Below, one piece after another: positions 22,078 through 31,698 of a DNA stretch of 64,000 bases. The first letter of the stretch is position 1; each line of letters begins with the position of its first letter. This DNA is from Steroidobacteraceae bacterium. Lineage in GTDB: Bacteria > Pseudomonadota > Gammaproteobacteria > Steroidobacterales > Steroidobacteraceae. Location: positions 1 to 64,000 of the forward strand of contig JANWKR010000010.1 of the NCBI GenBank assembly GCA_025451275.1. Direction: 5' to 3'. Made by a program: the position numbers and the translations under genes. The notes under the pieces are model-generated. The model ran no database searches, was not told where the DNA came from, and saw nothing but the letters and a program-made list of their open reading frames with translations.

Positions 22078-23322
22078 TCAGCGATCCTTCTGCTGCCGGG
22101 CGCGCTCACCGGCGCGCACATGAAACACCCCGGGGAGCGCGGCGATGCGCGAGAAGCCGAGCGCGTCGCTGGCCGACCACTCGCCGGCCGCCTCCCCGTA
22201 CACGCCGCGCGAGGCGGCCATCAGCGAGTAGGGCGAGTCGACGCCTTCGACGAACAGCGCGCCGGTCTGCAGGAGCACGTGCACCTCGCCGGTGACGCGC
22301 TGCTGCGAGCTCGCGAACAGCGCCTCGATGTCGCGACACACCGGGTCGAGCAGCTGCCCCTCGTGCACCAGGTCGCCGTAGGGTTGCGCCAGCAGCTCCT
22401 TGATGCGCTGCTGGCGCCCGGTGAGCACCAGCTTTTCGAGCTCGCGGTGCGCGCTCAGCAGCACCTCGGCGGCCGGGGCCTCGAAGGCGACGCGCCCCTT
22501 GGTGCCGATGATGGTGTCGCCGAGATGGATGCCGCGGCCGATGCCGTAGGGTGCCGCCAGCGCCTCGAGCGCCTCGATGAGAGCCACCGGCTCGAGCGCG
22601 CGCCCGTCCAGCGCCACCGGTCGTCCCTGCTCGAAGCGCAGCGTGTGGCGTAGCGGGGCGCGCGGCTGCGGGAACGCGCCGCGCGTCAGGATCCAGGCCT
22701 CCGCGGGGATGCTGCCGGAGGAGGTGAGGGTCTCGGTGCCGCCGATGGTCACGCCCCACAGCCCGCGGTTGACGGAGTACTTCGCGCCGGTCGGCGGCAG
22801 TGGCAGGCCGCGGCTGTGCAGGTAGTCGAGCTCGTCCTGGCGCCTGAAGGCCTGGTCGCGCACCGGCGCCAGCACCCTGAGGTCGGGGGCCAGGGTGCGC
22901 AGCGCGACCTCGAAGCGCACCTGGTCGTTGCCGGCCGCGGTGCAGCCGTGCGCGACGGTGTCGGAGCCGAGCTCGCGCGCCATGCGCGCGATCGTCTGTG
23001 CCTGCATGACGCGCTCGGCGCCCACGCACAGCGGGTACAGCGCGCCGCGGCGCACGTTGCCCATGATGAGGAAGCGCAGCACCTGCTCGAAGTAGCCGGC
23101 GCGCGCATCCACCTGGTGGTGTGCGACCGCGCCGAGCGCGCGCGCACGCTCGGCCAGGGTGCGCGCGGCGGCGGCATCGATGCCGCCGGTGTCGACGGTG
23201 ACCGTGATCACCGGGCGGTGCTCGCGCTCGATGAGCCAGGGCACCAGGAACGAGGTGTCCAGCCCGCCCGAGTAGGCGAGCACGATGGGCGCGGGGCCCG
23301 TTGGCGACGGCGGCGCGGCCAT
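22078..23322 (-). CDS. argG: Argininosuccinate synthase
   Basis: 414 residues from ATG 23322, two bases after the argR stop. The PP-loop is VLAYSGGLDTSFLVPWL (SGGLDTS at 18-24). AHGCTAAGNDQVRFEVAL, TGAKYSVNRGLWGVTIGG and GTKGRVAFEAPAAEVLL are ArgG landmarks. The ATP-dependent enzyme joins citrulline and aspartate. The length and the LDYLHSRGLPLPPTGAKYSVN segment fit the shorter ArgG branch. It is the second gene of the operon. Confidence 0.95.
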   Translation of the reverse strand: MAAPPSPTGPAPIVLAYSGGLDTSFLVPWLIEREHRPVITVTVDTGGIDAAAARTLAERARALGAVAHHQVDARAGYFEQVLRFLIMGNVRRGALYPLCVGAERVMQAQTIARMARELGSDTVAHGCTAAGNDQVRFEVALRTLAPDLRVLAPVRDQAFRRQDELDYLHSRGLPLPPTGAKYSVNRGLWGVTIGGTETLTSSGSIPAEAWILTRGAFPQPRAPLRHTLRFEQGRPVALDGRALEPVALIEALEALAAPYGIGRGIHLGDTIIGTKGRVAFEAPAAEVLLSAHRELEKLVLTGRQQRIKELLAQPYGDLVHEGQLLDPVCRDIEALFASSQQRVTGEVHVLLQTGALFVEGVDSPYSLMAASRGVYGEAAGEWSASDALGFSRIAALPGVFHVRAGERARQQKDR

Positions 23323-23324
23323 GC

Positions 23325-23777
23325 TCAGACCGGGAACAGGGTGCGCAGGCGGCCGACGAGCTCGTCCTGGGCACGTGCGCTCGCGGTGGCGATGAAAATG
23401 GTGTCGTCGCCGGAGATGGTGCCCGCGACCTCGGGCCACTCGGCCCGGTCGATGGCGACCGCCACGCTCTGCGCGGCCCCGATGGTGGTACGCAGCACGG
23501 TGAGCGACGGGCCGGCGCGGCGCAGGGCGCGCACGAACTGGGTGAGGGCGCCGAAGTCGCCGTTGGCGCGCGTCACCTCATCCGGCGGCAGCGCGTAGCG
23601 GCCGTTGGCCTTGAGCACGCCGAGGTCGCGCAGGTCGCGGCTGATTGAGGACTGCGTGGCGTCGAAGCCGGCCTTCTTCAACAGACGCACCAGGTCCTCC
23701 TGCCGCGGCACCCGGCCGTCTCGCAGGATGCGCACGATGGCGGCGCGCCGCTCCAGTTGCTGCGCATCGCTCAGCAT
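23325..23777 (-). CDS. argR: Arginine repressor ArgR
   Basis: 150 residues, normal length. The N-terminal winged helix has DATQSSISRDLRDLGVLKANG, the DNA-recognition helix of ArgR. The C-terminal hexamerisation/arginine-binding domain ends with EVAGTISGDDTIFIATAS (the GDDT motif binds arginine). It is the first gene of the arginine operon, immediately downstream of two ARG boxes, so it almost certainly represses itself and the seven genes after it. This arrangement is tidier than the usual unlinked argR. Confidence 0.94.
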   Translation of the reverse strand: MLSDAQQLERRAAIVRILRDGRVPRQEDLVRLLKKAGFDATQSSISRDLRDLGVLKANGRYALPPDEVTRANGDFGALTQFVRALRRAGPSLTVLRTTIGAAQSVAVAIDRAEWPEVAGTISGDDTIFIATASARAQDELVGRLRTLFPV

Positions 23778-23787
23778 CGACGCTGCT

Positions 23788-23826
23788 TATGCATAAACAT
23801 GCACGCATTGTGCATATTAATGCATG
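23788..23826 (-). promoter_or_regulatory. Tandem ARG boxes (ArgR operator) of the arginine operon
   Basis: Two dyads lie 11 bases upstream of the argR ATG: TGCATAAACATGCA (23790-23803) and TGCATATTAATGCA (23811-23824). Each has 5-bp inverted arms and an AT-rich centre. Their centres are 21 bp apart, exactly the spacing of paired 18-bp ARG boxes separated by 3 bp. The AT content stands out in a 70 % GC background. They may also affect the divergent transporter gene at 24016, although that start is about 190 bases away. Confidence 0.82.
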
Positions 23827-24015
23827 GGAGTCAAGGGCGCGGCGACAGCTCCGCGAGGCGCAGGGCATGCAACGGGGGCAGGCGGCGGATCATTTACAGT
23901 GCCTGTCCCGCAGCGGGCGGCAGCACCGCTTTGCGGAGCGTGCGCGACGGAGCCCATTCTGGGGAGCGCCACGCGACAGCATCATGAACGCCGGCGGCAG
24001 GAGGACGGGTAGCGC

Positions 24016-25275
24016 ATGGGTCGGTCACGGTCGGGACGCGTGTTCCACGGCTGGTGGGTGGTGGCGGCGGCGTTCGCCATCACCTTCGTGGGCTTCGGCA
24101 GCGCCTACACCTTCAGCGCCTTCGTCGCGCCCCTGCAGGCGGAGTTCGGCGCCTCGCGCGGCTCGGTCGCGCTCGTGTTCTCGTTCGCAGGATTCCTGTA
24201 CTTCGCGCTCGGTTCAGTCAGCGGACCGCTGTCGGACCGGCTCGGTTCGCGCGCACTGGCGGTGGCCGGCATGCTGCTGCTCGGGCTCGGGCTGGCGCTC
24301 GCCGCCCGCGCCCGCACGCTCACCGGGGTGTACGCCGCCTACGCCCTCGGCGTCGGCCTCGGGGTGGGCTGTGCCTATGTGCCGGCGATCGGTGCGGTGC
24401 AGCGCTGGTTCGTGCGCCGCCGCGGCTACGCCTCGGGCATCGCCGTGAGCGGCATCGGGGTGGGGACGCTCCTCATGCCGCCGTGCGCCTCCGCGCTCAT
24501 CGGTGCGTTCGGCTGGCGCGGCGCCTACCTCGGGCTCGCCGCGGTGGCGGTGCTGCTGGGCGGCGGCCTGTCACTGCTCATCGAGAACGACCCGCGCCGG
24601 CGCGGGCTCGCGCCCGACGGCGATCCCCCGCACCCGCAGCCGGCGCCGCCGGACGGCATCCCGGTGCGCGCGGCGCTCGCCACGGGTCGCTTCGCCGGCC
24701 TGTACGCCGCCTGCCTGTGCGCCTCGTTCGGCGTGTTCGTGCCGTTCGTACACCTGGTGCCCTACGCGCAGGACCGCGGGGTCGCGCCCGCGCGCGCCGC
24801 GCTCCTCATCAGCGTCATCGGCGTCGGCAGCACCGCCGGGCGCTTCCTGCTCGGCGGGCTGGCCGACCGTGTCGGGCGCGAGCGTTTCCTGGTGGCGATG
24901 TACGCCGCCATGGCCCTCGCGCTCGCGAGCTGGGCGCTGGCCGGGCAGTTCTGGACGCTGGCGGCCTTCGCGCTCGCCTTCGGTGTGTGCTACGGCGGCT
25001 GGGTCGCGGTGCTGCCGGCGGTGGTGATGGACTATTTCGGCGGCCGTCACGTCAGCAGCCTGATCGGCATCCTCTACAGCAGCGTCGCGTTCGGCACGCT
25101 GCTGGGCCCGAGCGCGGCCGGTTTCATGTTCGACGTGAGTCACAGCTACACGCTGCCGATCGTGGCGAGCGTGGGCGCGAACCTGCTCGCGGCCGCCGTC
25201 GCGACGCTGGCGGTGCGCCACCGGCCGCGCCCGGCGCCCGAGCTGGCGGCGGCCGCGCCCGGCGGCGAGGACTGA
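24016..25275 (+). CDS. MFS transporter, monocarboxylate/oxalate-formate (OFA) type
   Basis: 419 residues with 12 hydrophobic helices. The N-terminus FHGWWVVAAAFAITFVGFGSAYTFSAF with LQAEFGASRGSVAL is typical of the OFA/MCT branch. The loop 2-3 motif is GPLSDRLGSRALAV, repeated in the second half as GGLADRVGRERFLV. The middle loop carries PRRRGLAPDGD. Substrate is probably an organic acid anion but cannot be read from the sequence. It is divergent from the arginine operon. Its stop TGA abuts the next gene's stop in opposite orientation (TGATCA at 25273-25278). Confidence 0.85.
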   Translation: MGRSRSGRVFHGWWVVAAAFAITFVGFGSAYTFSAFVAPLQAEFGASRGSVALVFSFAGFLYFALGSVSGPLSDRLGSRALAVAGMLLLGLGLALAARARTLTGVYAAYALGVGLGVGCAYVPAIGAVQRWFVRRRGYASGIAVSGIGVGTLLMPPCASALIGAFGWRGAYLGLAAVAVLLGGGLSLLIENDPRRRGLAPDGDPPHPQPAPPDGIPVRAALATGRFAGLYAACLCASFGVFVPFVHLVPYAQDRGVAPARAALLISVIGVGSTAGRFLLGGLADRVGRERFLVAMYAAMALALASWALAGQFWTLAAFALAFGVCYGGWVAVLPAVVMDYFGGRHVSSLIGILYSSVAFGTLLGPSAAGFMFDVSHSYTLPIVASVGANLLAAAVATLAVRHRPRPAPELAAAAPGGED

Positions 25276-26001
25276 TCAGTCCGCGGCGTCGGCGACGCCG
25301 CTGATGTGCCAGGGACCGCCGATCCAGCGGCTGAGGTAGATGACGTACAGCGTCGACTGCTGCGGCGCGCGGTCCGGGTCGGCCACGAACAGCGCGTAGC
25401 GGCGGCGCAGCGTCGCGCCCGACAGGCGCACGATGCGCAGCACCGGCGCGCCCTTGAGCCGCCCGGCACCGATGGCGGTGCGCAGCCGCGCCGCGGCCGG
25501 GGTAGCGCGCTCCCCGGCGCCGTGGCCGTCGCGCCACTCGGCGTCGAAGACGCGCACCGCGCCCGAGGCTTCATTCCACAGGTGCATCGCGGCGACGAAG
25601 GCCGGCGCGCTGACGTCGTAGGTTTCGGTGTAGGCCTGCGGCGGTGCCGGGCACGGTCCGGTGGCGAGCGCCATGCGCTGCGCATCGCCGTGCTCATCGC
25701 GGCGCAGCTGGCGCCGGCCGCCGCTGCCGGCGGCCGTCAGCACGTGGCTCGCATAGCTGCATACCCCGTTCTCGTGCGCGACCGCACTCTCGCTGCGGTA
25801 GAGCGGCACCGCCGCAGTGTCGGCGCCGGCCGGCGGGCACACGCGTACGTTGACGTCGCTGGAGTGCGCGAGCCAGGCGCGCACCAGCTCCGGCGCGGCG
25901 GAGCTGGCGCGCGTGTAACTCTGGCAGGCGGGCTCGGCCGCCCGTGCCGGGACGGCCAGTGTGACCAGGGCAACGAGCGCGGCGGCGGCGGTAGCACGCA
26001 T
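25276..26001 (-). CDS. Secreted protein of unknown function, third gene of the tam operon
   Basis: 241 residues. A signal peptide (MRATAAAALVALVTLAVPARA) is followed by a mature part with five cysteines (C at PACQSY, VRVCPP, NGVCSY, GPCPAP), suggesting disulfides. The end TLYVIYLSRWIGGPWHISGVADAAD looks like a beta-sheet domain. I do not recognise the family. The ATG directly follows the tamB stop codon (TAGATG, no gap), so it must be co-translated with tamB. An envelope role is likely but unproven. Confidence 0.7.
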   Translation of the reverse strand: MRATAAAALVALVTLAVPARAAEPACQSYTRASSAAPELVRAWLAHSSDVNVRVCPPAGADTAAVPLYRSESAVAHENGVCSYASHVLTAAGSGGRRQLRRDEHGDAQRMALATGPCPAPPQAYTETYDVSAPAFVAAMHLWNEASGAVRVFDAEWRDGHGAGERATPAAARLRTAIGAGRLKGAPVLRIVRLSGATLRRRYALFVADPDRAPQQSTLYVIYLSRWIGGPWHISGVADAAD

Positions 26002-29000
26002 CTATTTCTCGATCGAGTAGACGAAGTCGGCGCCGCGCGCCGTGCCGAGCTCGATGCGCATGGTCCAGTGATCGCCGAGCGTGTAGCGCGCCTTGAAGGT
26101 GTTGAGCTGCTCGGTGAGGCTGACGCCGTAGCTCACGTACAGGCGCGGCGACAGATAGTGGCCGAGCACCAGCGAGGTCTCGTTGGCGATCGGGTCGGTC
26201 TCGAGTGAGACATCCGGCAGTCCGACGCGCGAGCCGAGCTGGGCGGCGAGCAGCGCCGCGCCCTGGCCGAGCGCGGCACTGCCGGCGCCGCCGGCGCGGC
26301 CCTGGTTCTGTGCCGACTCGAACGAACCGCCGGCGAGGATCAGCGAGGCGATCTGTGACTGGGGCAGCGGCGGGTCGGAGAAGAACGTGATGCGCGGCTG
26401 CAGCAGCGTGCCGCGCACGTTGATGCCGGCCTTGACGTCGGGGAATTCCTTGACGGCGCGCACGTCGATTCCCGGGTCGTCGATCGGGCCGCCGGTGAAT
26501 ATCAGCCGGCCGCGGTCGATGTCGAGCTTGCGCGCGTAGGCGGTGTACTTGCCCTCGGCCACCGACAGCTCGCCGGTGCCGCGGGTGAAGGTGTCGTAGC
26601 CTGAGCGCACGGTGACGCTGCCGACCAGGCGCCCGGTGAGACCGGCGGCATCGATGTTCACCTTGTCGCCGAGGGTGAGCGTGATGTCGCTCATCACCTC
26701 GAAGCGCTTGGCGGGGTCCTCGACGTCGCTGCCGACCAGCACCTCGTCGGGCGAGGCGCGCACCGAGTTGGTGATGTCCATCGGCTGGATCTTGGCGTAC
26801 GGCACCGCCACCTTGCCGGTCACCTCGATGCGGCGCCCGGTGATGGTGAAGTCGAGGTCCGGCGAGGCGTCGATCTGCGCCTCGGGCACGTCGGCGACGC
26901 GCAGGTTGGTGCCCTGCAGGTGGAACTTGCCGTAGGGCAGGAGCTTGCGCCACTCGACGTGGCCGCTGGCGGTCACGCTGCCGGCGCCGACGTGGGCGCT
27001 GCCCTGGAAGTCCACGCCGCCCTCGCCGAGTCGCGCCTCCATGGTGACCTCGCGCATGCTGAGGTTCACCTGGTAGACGTCGATCGAGCCGTCGGTGAGC
27101 CGCACGCTGCCGGCGAGGCGCGGCGCACCCAGGGTGCCGGCGACCTGCGCGTCGGCGCTGAAGTGCCCGGCGGCGCGGTCGATGTCGGGGACGTACAGCG
27201 ATACCAGTCCCGACTCATCGCCCTGGATGTGCAGCTCGCCGCTGACCGGCATGTCCGGCCACGCCGCGGCGTTGCGCTGCACGTCGAGCCGCGCGTGCAG
27301 CGTGCCGACCTGGCCGTCGCCGACGTCCGCCCGGGCGTTGATGAGCGTCGGGGTTGCGGTCACGTTGACGGTGCCCGAGCCGATGCGCGTGTGCTCGATC
27401 TTGTGGCTGGCGAGCTTGTGGTTGATCTGCGCGTTGGCGAGCTCGGCCCGCACCGTGCCCTGGATCGGCACCGCCGCATCGCCCGACAGGCGGGCCAGCA
27501 CGCTCGCGGTGCCGACGTACTCGACCAGGGGCGTCATGCCGGCGGTGAGCGTGTTCAGGGGCAGCTGGTTCGCCATCAGGGTCGAGGCCCAGCGCGCCGG
27601 CGTCCAGTCGCCATCGGCGCACATGCTGCCGGGCGTCCCCACCAGGCACAGCCATTCGACGCGCGCGTGGCCGAGCGACAGCGTCAGGTCCACGGCACGC
27701 TCGAGCGACAGATGCAGCTGCTCGTTGCCGCTGATGGTGAGCGCGGTCAGCTGCCCCTTGAACAGGCCGTGCCCGTAGGGGCCGCGCGCCTCGGCGCCGA
27801 CCGCGAGGCCGGTGGCGCTGGCGGCGAAGCGCACGTCGTAGTTGGCCGGCGGTCCCGTCAGCGCGAGCGTCACGCTGTCGAGGATGCGGCTCCGGTAGGC
27901 GAGCTTGCGCAGCCGCACGTCCACGTTGGATTCCTGCTGTGGCGCGCCCGGGTCGAAGTTGATCTCGGCGTCGAAGGTCTCGACCTTGATGCCGAAGGCA
28001 TCGAGGTCGCCGCCGTGGGCGCTGGCCACGATCGCCGGGTCATCGAGCGTGCCGTGCACCGAGCCGGAGGCCTTGAGTTCGCCGCGGCTGCCGGGTGCGA
28101 GCAGGCTCAGGTCGCGCGCCGCGAACGCGAAGCGCAGGTCGAGCCGCTCGGCGACGTGGCCGTCGAGCGCGAGGCTCGTGCCGCCGAGCGCCACCCGCAC
28201 GCTGCTGAAGCCCCAGGTGGCGCCGGCGCGCGTCACCGTGCCCGAGCCGCTCGCCGGCTCGCCGCGCAGCTTGCCGCTCACGCCGCTGAAGGCGGCGCTG
28301 AGATCTCCCTTGGTGTCGAAGCCGCGACCCGAGGCGCCGATGTCGAAGCTCAGGCTGCCCGGCAGGTCGGGCCGCAGCGCCGCCGGGTTGATGCCGGTGA
28401 CGCGCCCGCTCACCGACCACGTCTCCTGCGGCGTCCAGGTCACCAGTCCCCTGACGCTCGCGTGGCCGCCGAACAGGTCGACCTCGGCGCGCTCGTACTC
28501 GAAGCGGTCCTTGTCGAGGGTACCGGTGACGTCGAGCGGCATCGCCTCCAGATCGGCCGCGCGCGCGCTGCCGGCCACGTGCACGCGGTAGGGCAGGATG
28601 CCGGACAGGGTGAACGAGCCGGCGGCGCTGCGCACCGCCGGGTCGCGTCCGGTGAGCGGCCAGCGGAAGTCGGTCCAGGTGCCGCTCAGCTCGAGTCGCG
28701 GGCCGTGGTCGACGATGGCGATGGTGCCGGCGCCGCTGGCGTGCGCGCCCGAGCCCACGTGGCGCACGTCCATGCGCGTGGCAGTGAGCACGTGGTCGGC
28801 GTAGCTGCCGGCGAACTCGGTGTCGAAGGCGCCGGCGTGCAGGCCGGCCGGGGTCACCGGTCCGTGGGCCGTGAAGCCATGCTCGTCGCCGGCGCCGGCG
28901 ACGTGGCCGCTCATGTGCCCGAGCGGCCCGCTCGCGCCCCAGGCGGCGAGGTCGAAGTCCTGCACCGTGGCATCCCCCACCCAGTGCCAGCGGGAGGTGA

Positions 29001-29736
29001 GCTCGAGCAGCTGCCCGGTGACGTCGGCGCGGAACGGGCTGGTGGTGTGCGCGACCACGCTGAGCGCGTTCAGGTCGCCGCGCGCGCTGCCGGTCAGCGT
29101 CCAGCCCGGCTGCCCGGGCGGGGTCCAGTCGAGGCGGCCCCTGACCTCGAGCCCGAGCGGGTCGGTCGCGCGCAGCTCGCCGATGGCGTTGATGTGTGCA
29201 TCCTCGAGCTGACCGTCGGCCTGGAAGAAACGGATGTACCTGCGGCGGATGACCGCGGCGCCCTCGAGCGAGCGGGCCTCGAGCCGGAAGCCGTTGTAGA
29301 CCGAGAGCCGCGCGTCGTCGACGTGGCCGGCGTCGACGCTGATGATCATCCAGCGCGGCAGGAACTGCGCCGGGCCGGGGGTGGAGGGATGGGTGCGGCG
29401 TTTCACCTCGACCAGTGCGCTGTGCACGCTGCCGGAGCGCACGCGGATCGTCTGCAGCAGCAGCGGCATCAGCGCCACGCGGCCGCTGATGCCCTCGAAC
29501 GTCAGGTGCACCAGCTCGTGATCGACCTCCACGCGCTCGACGGTCAGGCCGTGCGCCACCGTGCCCTGGATGCCGGTGATGACGAGCCGCACCGGCCCGA
29601 GCCGCTCGGGCAGGTGGCGCACCACGAACTGCAGGCCCGCGGTGGTGTAGAGCGCCGACCACACCAGTACCAGTGGCGCGACGATGGCCGTCACGACCAG
29701 CAGGCAGGCGAGGATCAGCAGCAGGCGCAGGCGCAT
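26002..29736 (-). CDS. tamB: TamB, inner-membrane component of the translocation and assembly module
   Basis: 1244 residues, normal for TamB. The N-terminal signal anchor is MRLRLLLILACLLVVTAIVAP at 1-21, followed by a very long series of amphipathic beta-strands (AsmA/DUF490 type, a groove that carries lipid). The conserved TamB C-terminal domain has SVTVRSGYDTFTRGTGELSV, AKEFPDVKAGINVRGTLLQP, and FSDPPLPQSQIASLILAGG. The last strands end in a barrel-binding tail. TamB bridges the periplasm to TamA and takes part in phospholipid transport and barrel insertion. It begins four bases after the tamA stop. Confidence 0.93.
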   Translation of the reverse strand: MRLRLLLILACLLVVTAIVAPLVLVWSALYTTAGLQFVVRHLPERLGPVRLVITGIQGTVAHGLTVERVEVDHELVHLTFEGISGRVALMPLLLQTIRVRSGSVHSALVEVKRRTHPSTPGPAQFLPRWMIISVDAGHVDDARLSVYNGFRLEARSLEGAAVIRRRYIRFFQADGQLEDAHINAIGELRATDPLGLEVRGRLDWTPPGQPGWTLTGSARGDLNALSVVAHTTSPFRADVTGQLLELTSRWHWVGDATVQDFDLAAWGASGPLGHMSGHVAGAGDEHGFTAHGPVTPAGLHAGAFDTEFAGSYADHVLTATRMDVRHVGSGAHASGAGTIAIVDHGPRLELSGTWTDFRWPLTGRDPAVRSAAGSFTLSGILPYRVHVAGSARAADLEAMPLDVTGTLDKDRFEYERAEVDLFGGHASVRGLVTWTPQETWSVSGRVTGINPAALRPDLPGSLSFDIGASGRGFDTKGDLSAAFSGVSGKLRGEPASGSGTVTRAGATWGFSSVRVALGGTSLALDGHVAERLDLRFAFAARDLSLLAPGSRGELKASGSVHGTLDDPAIVASAHGGDLDAFGIKVETFDAEINFDPGAPQQESNVDVRLRKLAYRSRILDSVTLALTGPPANYDVRFAASATGLAVGAEARGPYGHGLFKGQLTALTISGNEQLHLSLERAVDLTLSLGHARVEWLCLVGTPGSMCADGDWTPARWASTLMANQLPLNTLTAGMTPLVEYVGTASVLARLSGDAAVPIQGTVRAELANAQINHKLASHKIEHTRIGSGTVNVTATPTLINARADVGDGQVGTLHARLDVQRNAAAWPDMPVSGELHIQGDESGLVSLYVPDIDRAAGHFSADAQVAGTLGAPRLAGSVRLTDGSIDVYQVNLSMREVTMEARLGEGGVDFQGSAHVGAGSVTASGHVEWRKLLPYGKFHLQGTNLRVADVPEAQIDASPDLDFTITGRRIEVTGKVAVPYAKIQPMDITNSVRASPDEVLVGSDVEDPAKRFEVMSDITLTLGDKVNIDAAGLTGRLVGSVTVRSGYDTFTRGTGELSVAEGKYTAYARKLDIDRGRLIFTGGPIDDPGIDVRAVKEFPDVKAGINVRGTLLQPRITFFSDPPLPQSQIASLILAGGSFESAQNQGRAGGAGSAALGQGAALLAAQLGSRVGLPDVSLETDPIANETSLVLGHYLSPRLYVSYGVSLTEQLNTFKARYTLGDHWTMRIELGTARGADFVYSIEK

Positions 29737-29740
29737 GAGG

Positions 29741-31627
29741 TCAGAGCTTGGGCGAGAAGTTGATGTGCAGGCGCGGTCCGGCGTTGCGCGACAGCGGCTG
29801 GGCGATGTCGATGCCGAGCGTCATGACCGGCAGCCGCACCCGCATGCCGACACCGACCGAATACTCGAGCAGCGGGCCGTAGTGATCAACCCCGCCGGGG
29901 TCGGTGAACCGCAGCTGGCGGCCGAGGTGGTCGAAGGCGTTGCCGTAGTCGACGAACGCGGCCACGCCCAGGTTGCGCGGCAGGTCGCGCACGAACTCCA
30001 CCGTGCCTGTGGCCAGGAACTTGCCGCCCACCTTGATGAAGTCGCCCGGGATGATGGCCTTGCAGCTGCCGTTGGGGTTCAGCGGGCTGACGCCGCCGGT
30101 CTGCGGCGCGCACACCTGCTCGGTCGGCGACAGCTCGTTGTAGGAGAAGCCGCGCACGCTGTTGTCGCCGCCGGCGAAGAAGCGGTACACCGTGGGCAGC
30201 TGGCTGAAACGCGACACCAGGGTGGCGCCGCCCTCGTCGCGCAGCAGCAGGTGCCATTTGCGCCCCAGGTGGAACACCTTCTCCAGCTGCACGTGCACCT
30301 GGATGAAGTTCGAGTCCGAGCCGAGCGAGGAGTGCGAGCCCTTGATCTCGGCGAAGAACGGATGCTCGAACAGCGGCTCGCCGAGATAGCCCTTCGGCAC
30401 CGAGGCGATGTCGAGCTCCGGCACCAGCAGCCGATCGGTGATGCTGCCGTTGGCGTCCTCGCTGGTGGTGCGCACCGCGTTCACCTGCCACACGTACTGC
30501 GACGGGCCCTTGACCATGGTGAAGCTCGGCCCGGCCTTGAGGGTGCGCGCCGTCACGTCGGCCAGCGTCTGCTGCTCGATCGAGCCGTTGAGCGACAGGT
30601 TCTCCAGCGCCGGGTCGCCGACCGGGATGCGGTAGCGGGTCTGGACGTAGTACCTGGTCACCTGCGCGGCCTGCACCTCGACGCTGAAGTTGTGGCCGTA
30701 CTGGTTGATGTGGCGGTCCTCGAAGCCGAGCGTGCCGCGCACGCCGGTGTCGGTGGCGTAGCCGACGCCGAACGAGTAGCGGTGGCGGCGGCTGGCGTCG
30801 CCGCGGATGCTGACCGGCACGCTGAGCGCCTGGCGGTCGGGCTCGCCCGGCAGCACCTCGAGATTGGCGAAGTACTGCGCGTCATCGAGCGCGAACTGCG
30901 TGCGCAGCACCTGCGTCAGGTCGTAGGGATCGCCCTGGTGATAGCGCAGGTAGCGGCGCACCAGCTTGTCGTTGACCACGTGCTGCTGGATGGAGGTGAC
31001 GCCGAAGTGGTAGCGCTGGCCGGTGTCGAGCTCGAGGGCGACGTTGGCGGTGTGCTGCGCCGGGTCGACCACCAGCTCGTTGCGAATCATCTTGGCGTCG
31101 AGGTAGCCGTAGGTGGCGGCGGTGCGCTGCAGGTCGGCCTTGAGCGCCTCGTAGTAGGCGTGGTTGAGCCGGTCGCCGGGGTGCAGCGGCAGGTGGTGCA
31201 GGATGCGCTGGAACAGCGGGTCGGTCTCGCCCGGGCCGTCGACGTGCACGTCGATGTGCTGCACCAGCACCGGCGGGCCGGGGGTGATGTCGATGACCAC
31301 GCGCCAGTCGCCGTGGCCCTGGTCGCTGACGGTCGAATCGACCTTGGGGTCGTAGTAGCCGAACGGGCGCAGCGCCGCCTGCACCTCGCGGTCGACGCGG
31401 TTGTGCAGCCGCTCGACCGTATCGGACGTGAGCTCGGCACCGCCCTTCTTGTAGCGTGCAAAGCTCAGGTAGGCGAGCACGTTGTCGCGGAGCTCGTCGT
31501 CCACGCCGCGCACCTCGATGTTGACGCCGGCGCCATGCGCGAGCGGCGCCGCCAGCAGGCACGCGGCGATCCACGGGGCCCGCCGGCGTCGTCGACGAGC
31601 CCGGAGTGCGGAGTCTGGCTGCGCCAT
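29741..31627 (-). CDS. tamA: TamA, Omp85-family outer-membrane barrel with three POTRA domains
   Basis: 628 residues. A signal peptide with a long Arg-rich n-region (six Arg in a row at 11-16) and core WIAACLLAAPLAHG comes first. POTRA domains cover roughly 35-265, with the usual GYYDP and YGYLDAK motifs. The Omp85 barrel follows to the C-terminus, with the lid-loop motif VRGFSYNEL and the last-strand region PVMTLGIDIAQPLSRN...LHINFSPKL. The usual last-residue Phe is displaced by a short end (SPKL). With TamB it exports or assembles outer-membrane proteins and moves lipid. Confidence 0.92.
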   Translation of the reverse strand: MAQPDSALRARRRRRRAPWIAACLLAAPLAHGAGVNIEVRGVDDELRDNVLAYLSFARYKKGGAELTSDTVERLHNRVDREVQAALRPFGYYDPKVDSTVSDQGHGDWRVVIDITPGPPVLVQHIDVHVDGPGETDPLFQRILHHLPLHPGDRLNHAYYEALKADLQRTAATYGYLDAKMIRNELVVDPAQHTANVALELDTGQRYHFGVTSIQQHVVNDKLVRRYLRYHQGDPYDLTQVLRTQFALDDAQYFANLEVLPGEPDRQALSVPVSIRGDASRRHRYSFGVGYATDTGVRGTLGFEDRHINQYGHNFSVEVQAAQVTRYYVQTRYRIPVGDPALENLSLNGSIEQQTLADVTARTLKAGPSFTMVKGPSQYVWQVNAVRTTSEDANGSITDRLLVPELDIASVPKGYLGEPLFEHPFFAEIKGSHSSLGSDSNFIQVHVQLEKVFHLGRKWHLLLRDEGGATLVSRFSQLPTVYRFFAGGDNSVRGFSYNELSPTEQVCAPQTGGVSPLNPNGSCKAIIPGDFIKVGGKFLATGTVEFVRDLPRNLGVAAFVDYGNAFDHLGRQLRFTDPGGVDHYGPLLEYSVGVGMRVRLPVMTLGIDIAQPLSRNAGPRLHINFSPKL

Positions 31628-31698
31628 TTCAAGGTGCGAGCTGGGAAAGTCCTTGGAATTCTAGAGCCTTGCGAGCACAACCGCTCGTCGCTCTACTG

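Noticed and set aside
24016-24066. ARG boxes controlling the divergent MFS transporter
   Set aside because: The boxes lie 190 bases or more from that start and directly abut argR. An effect on the transporter cannot be supported.
25273-25278. TGATCA as a regulatory palindrome
   Set aside because: It is simply the two stop codons of convergent genes placed back to back.
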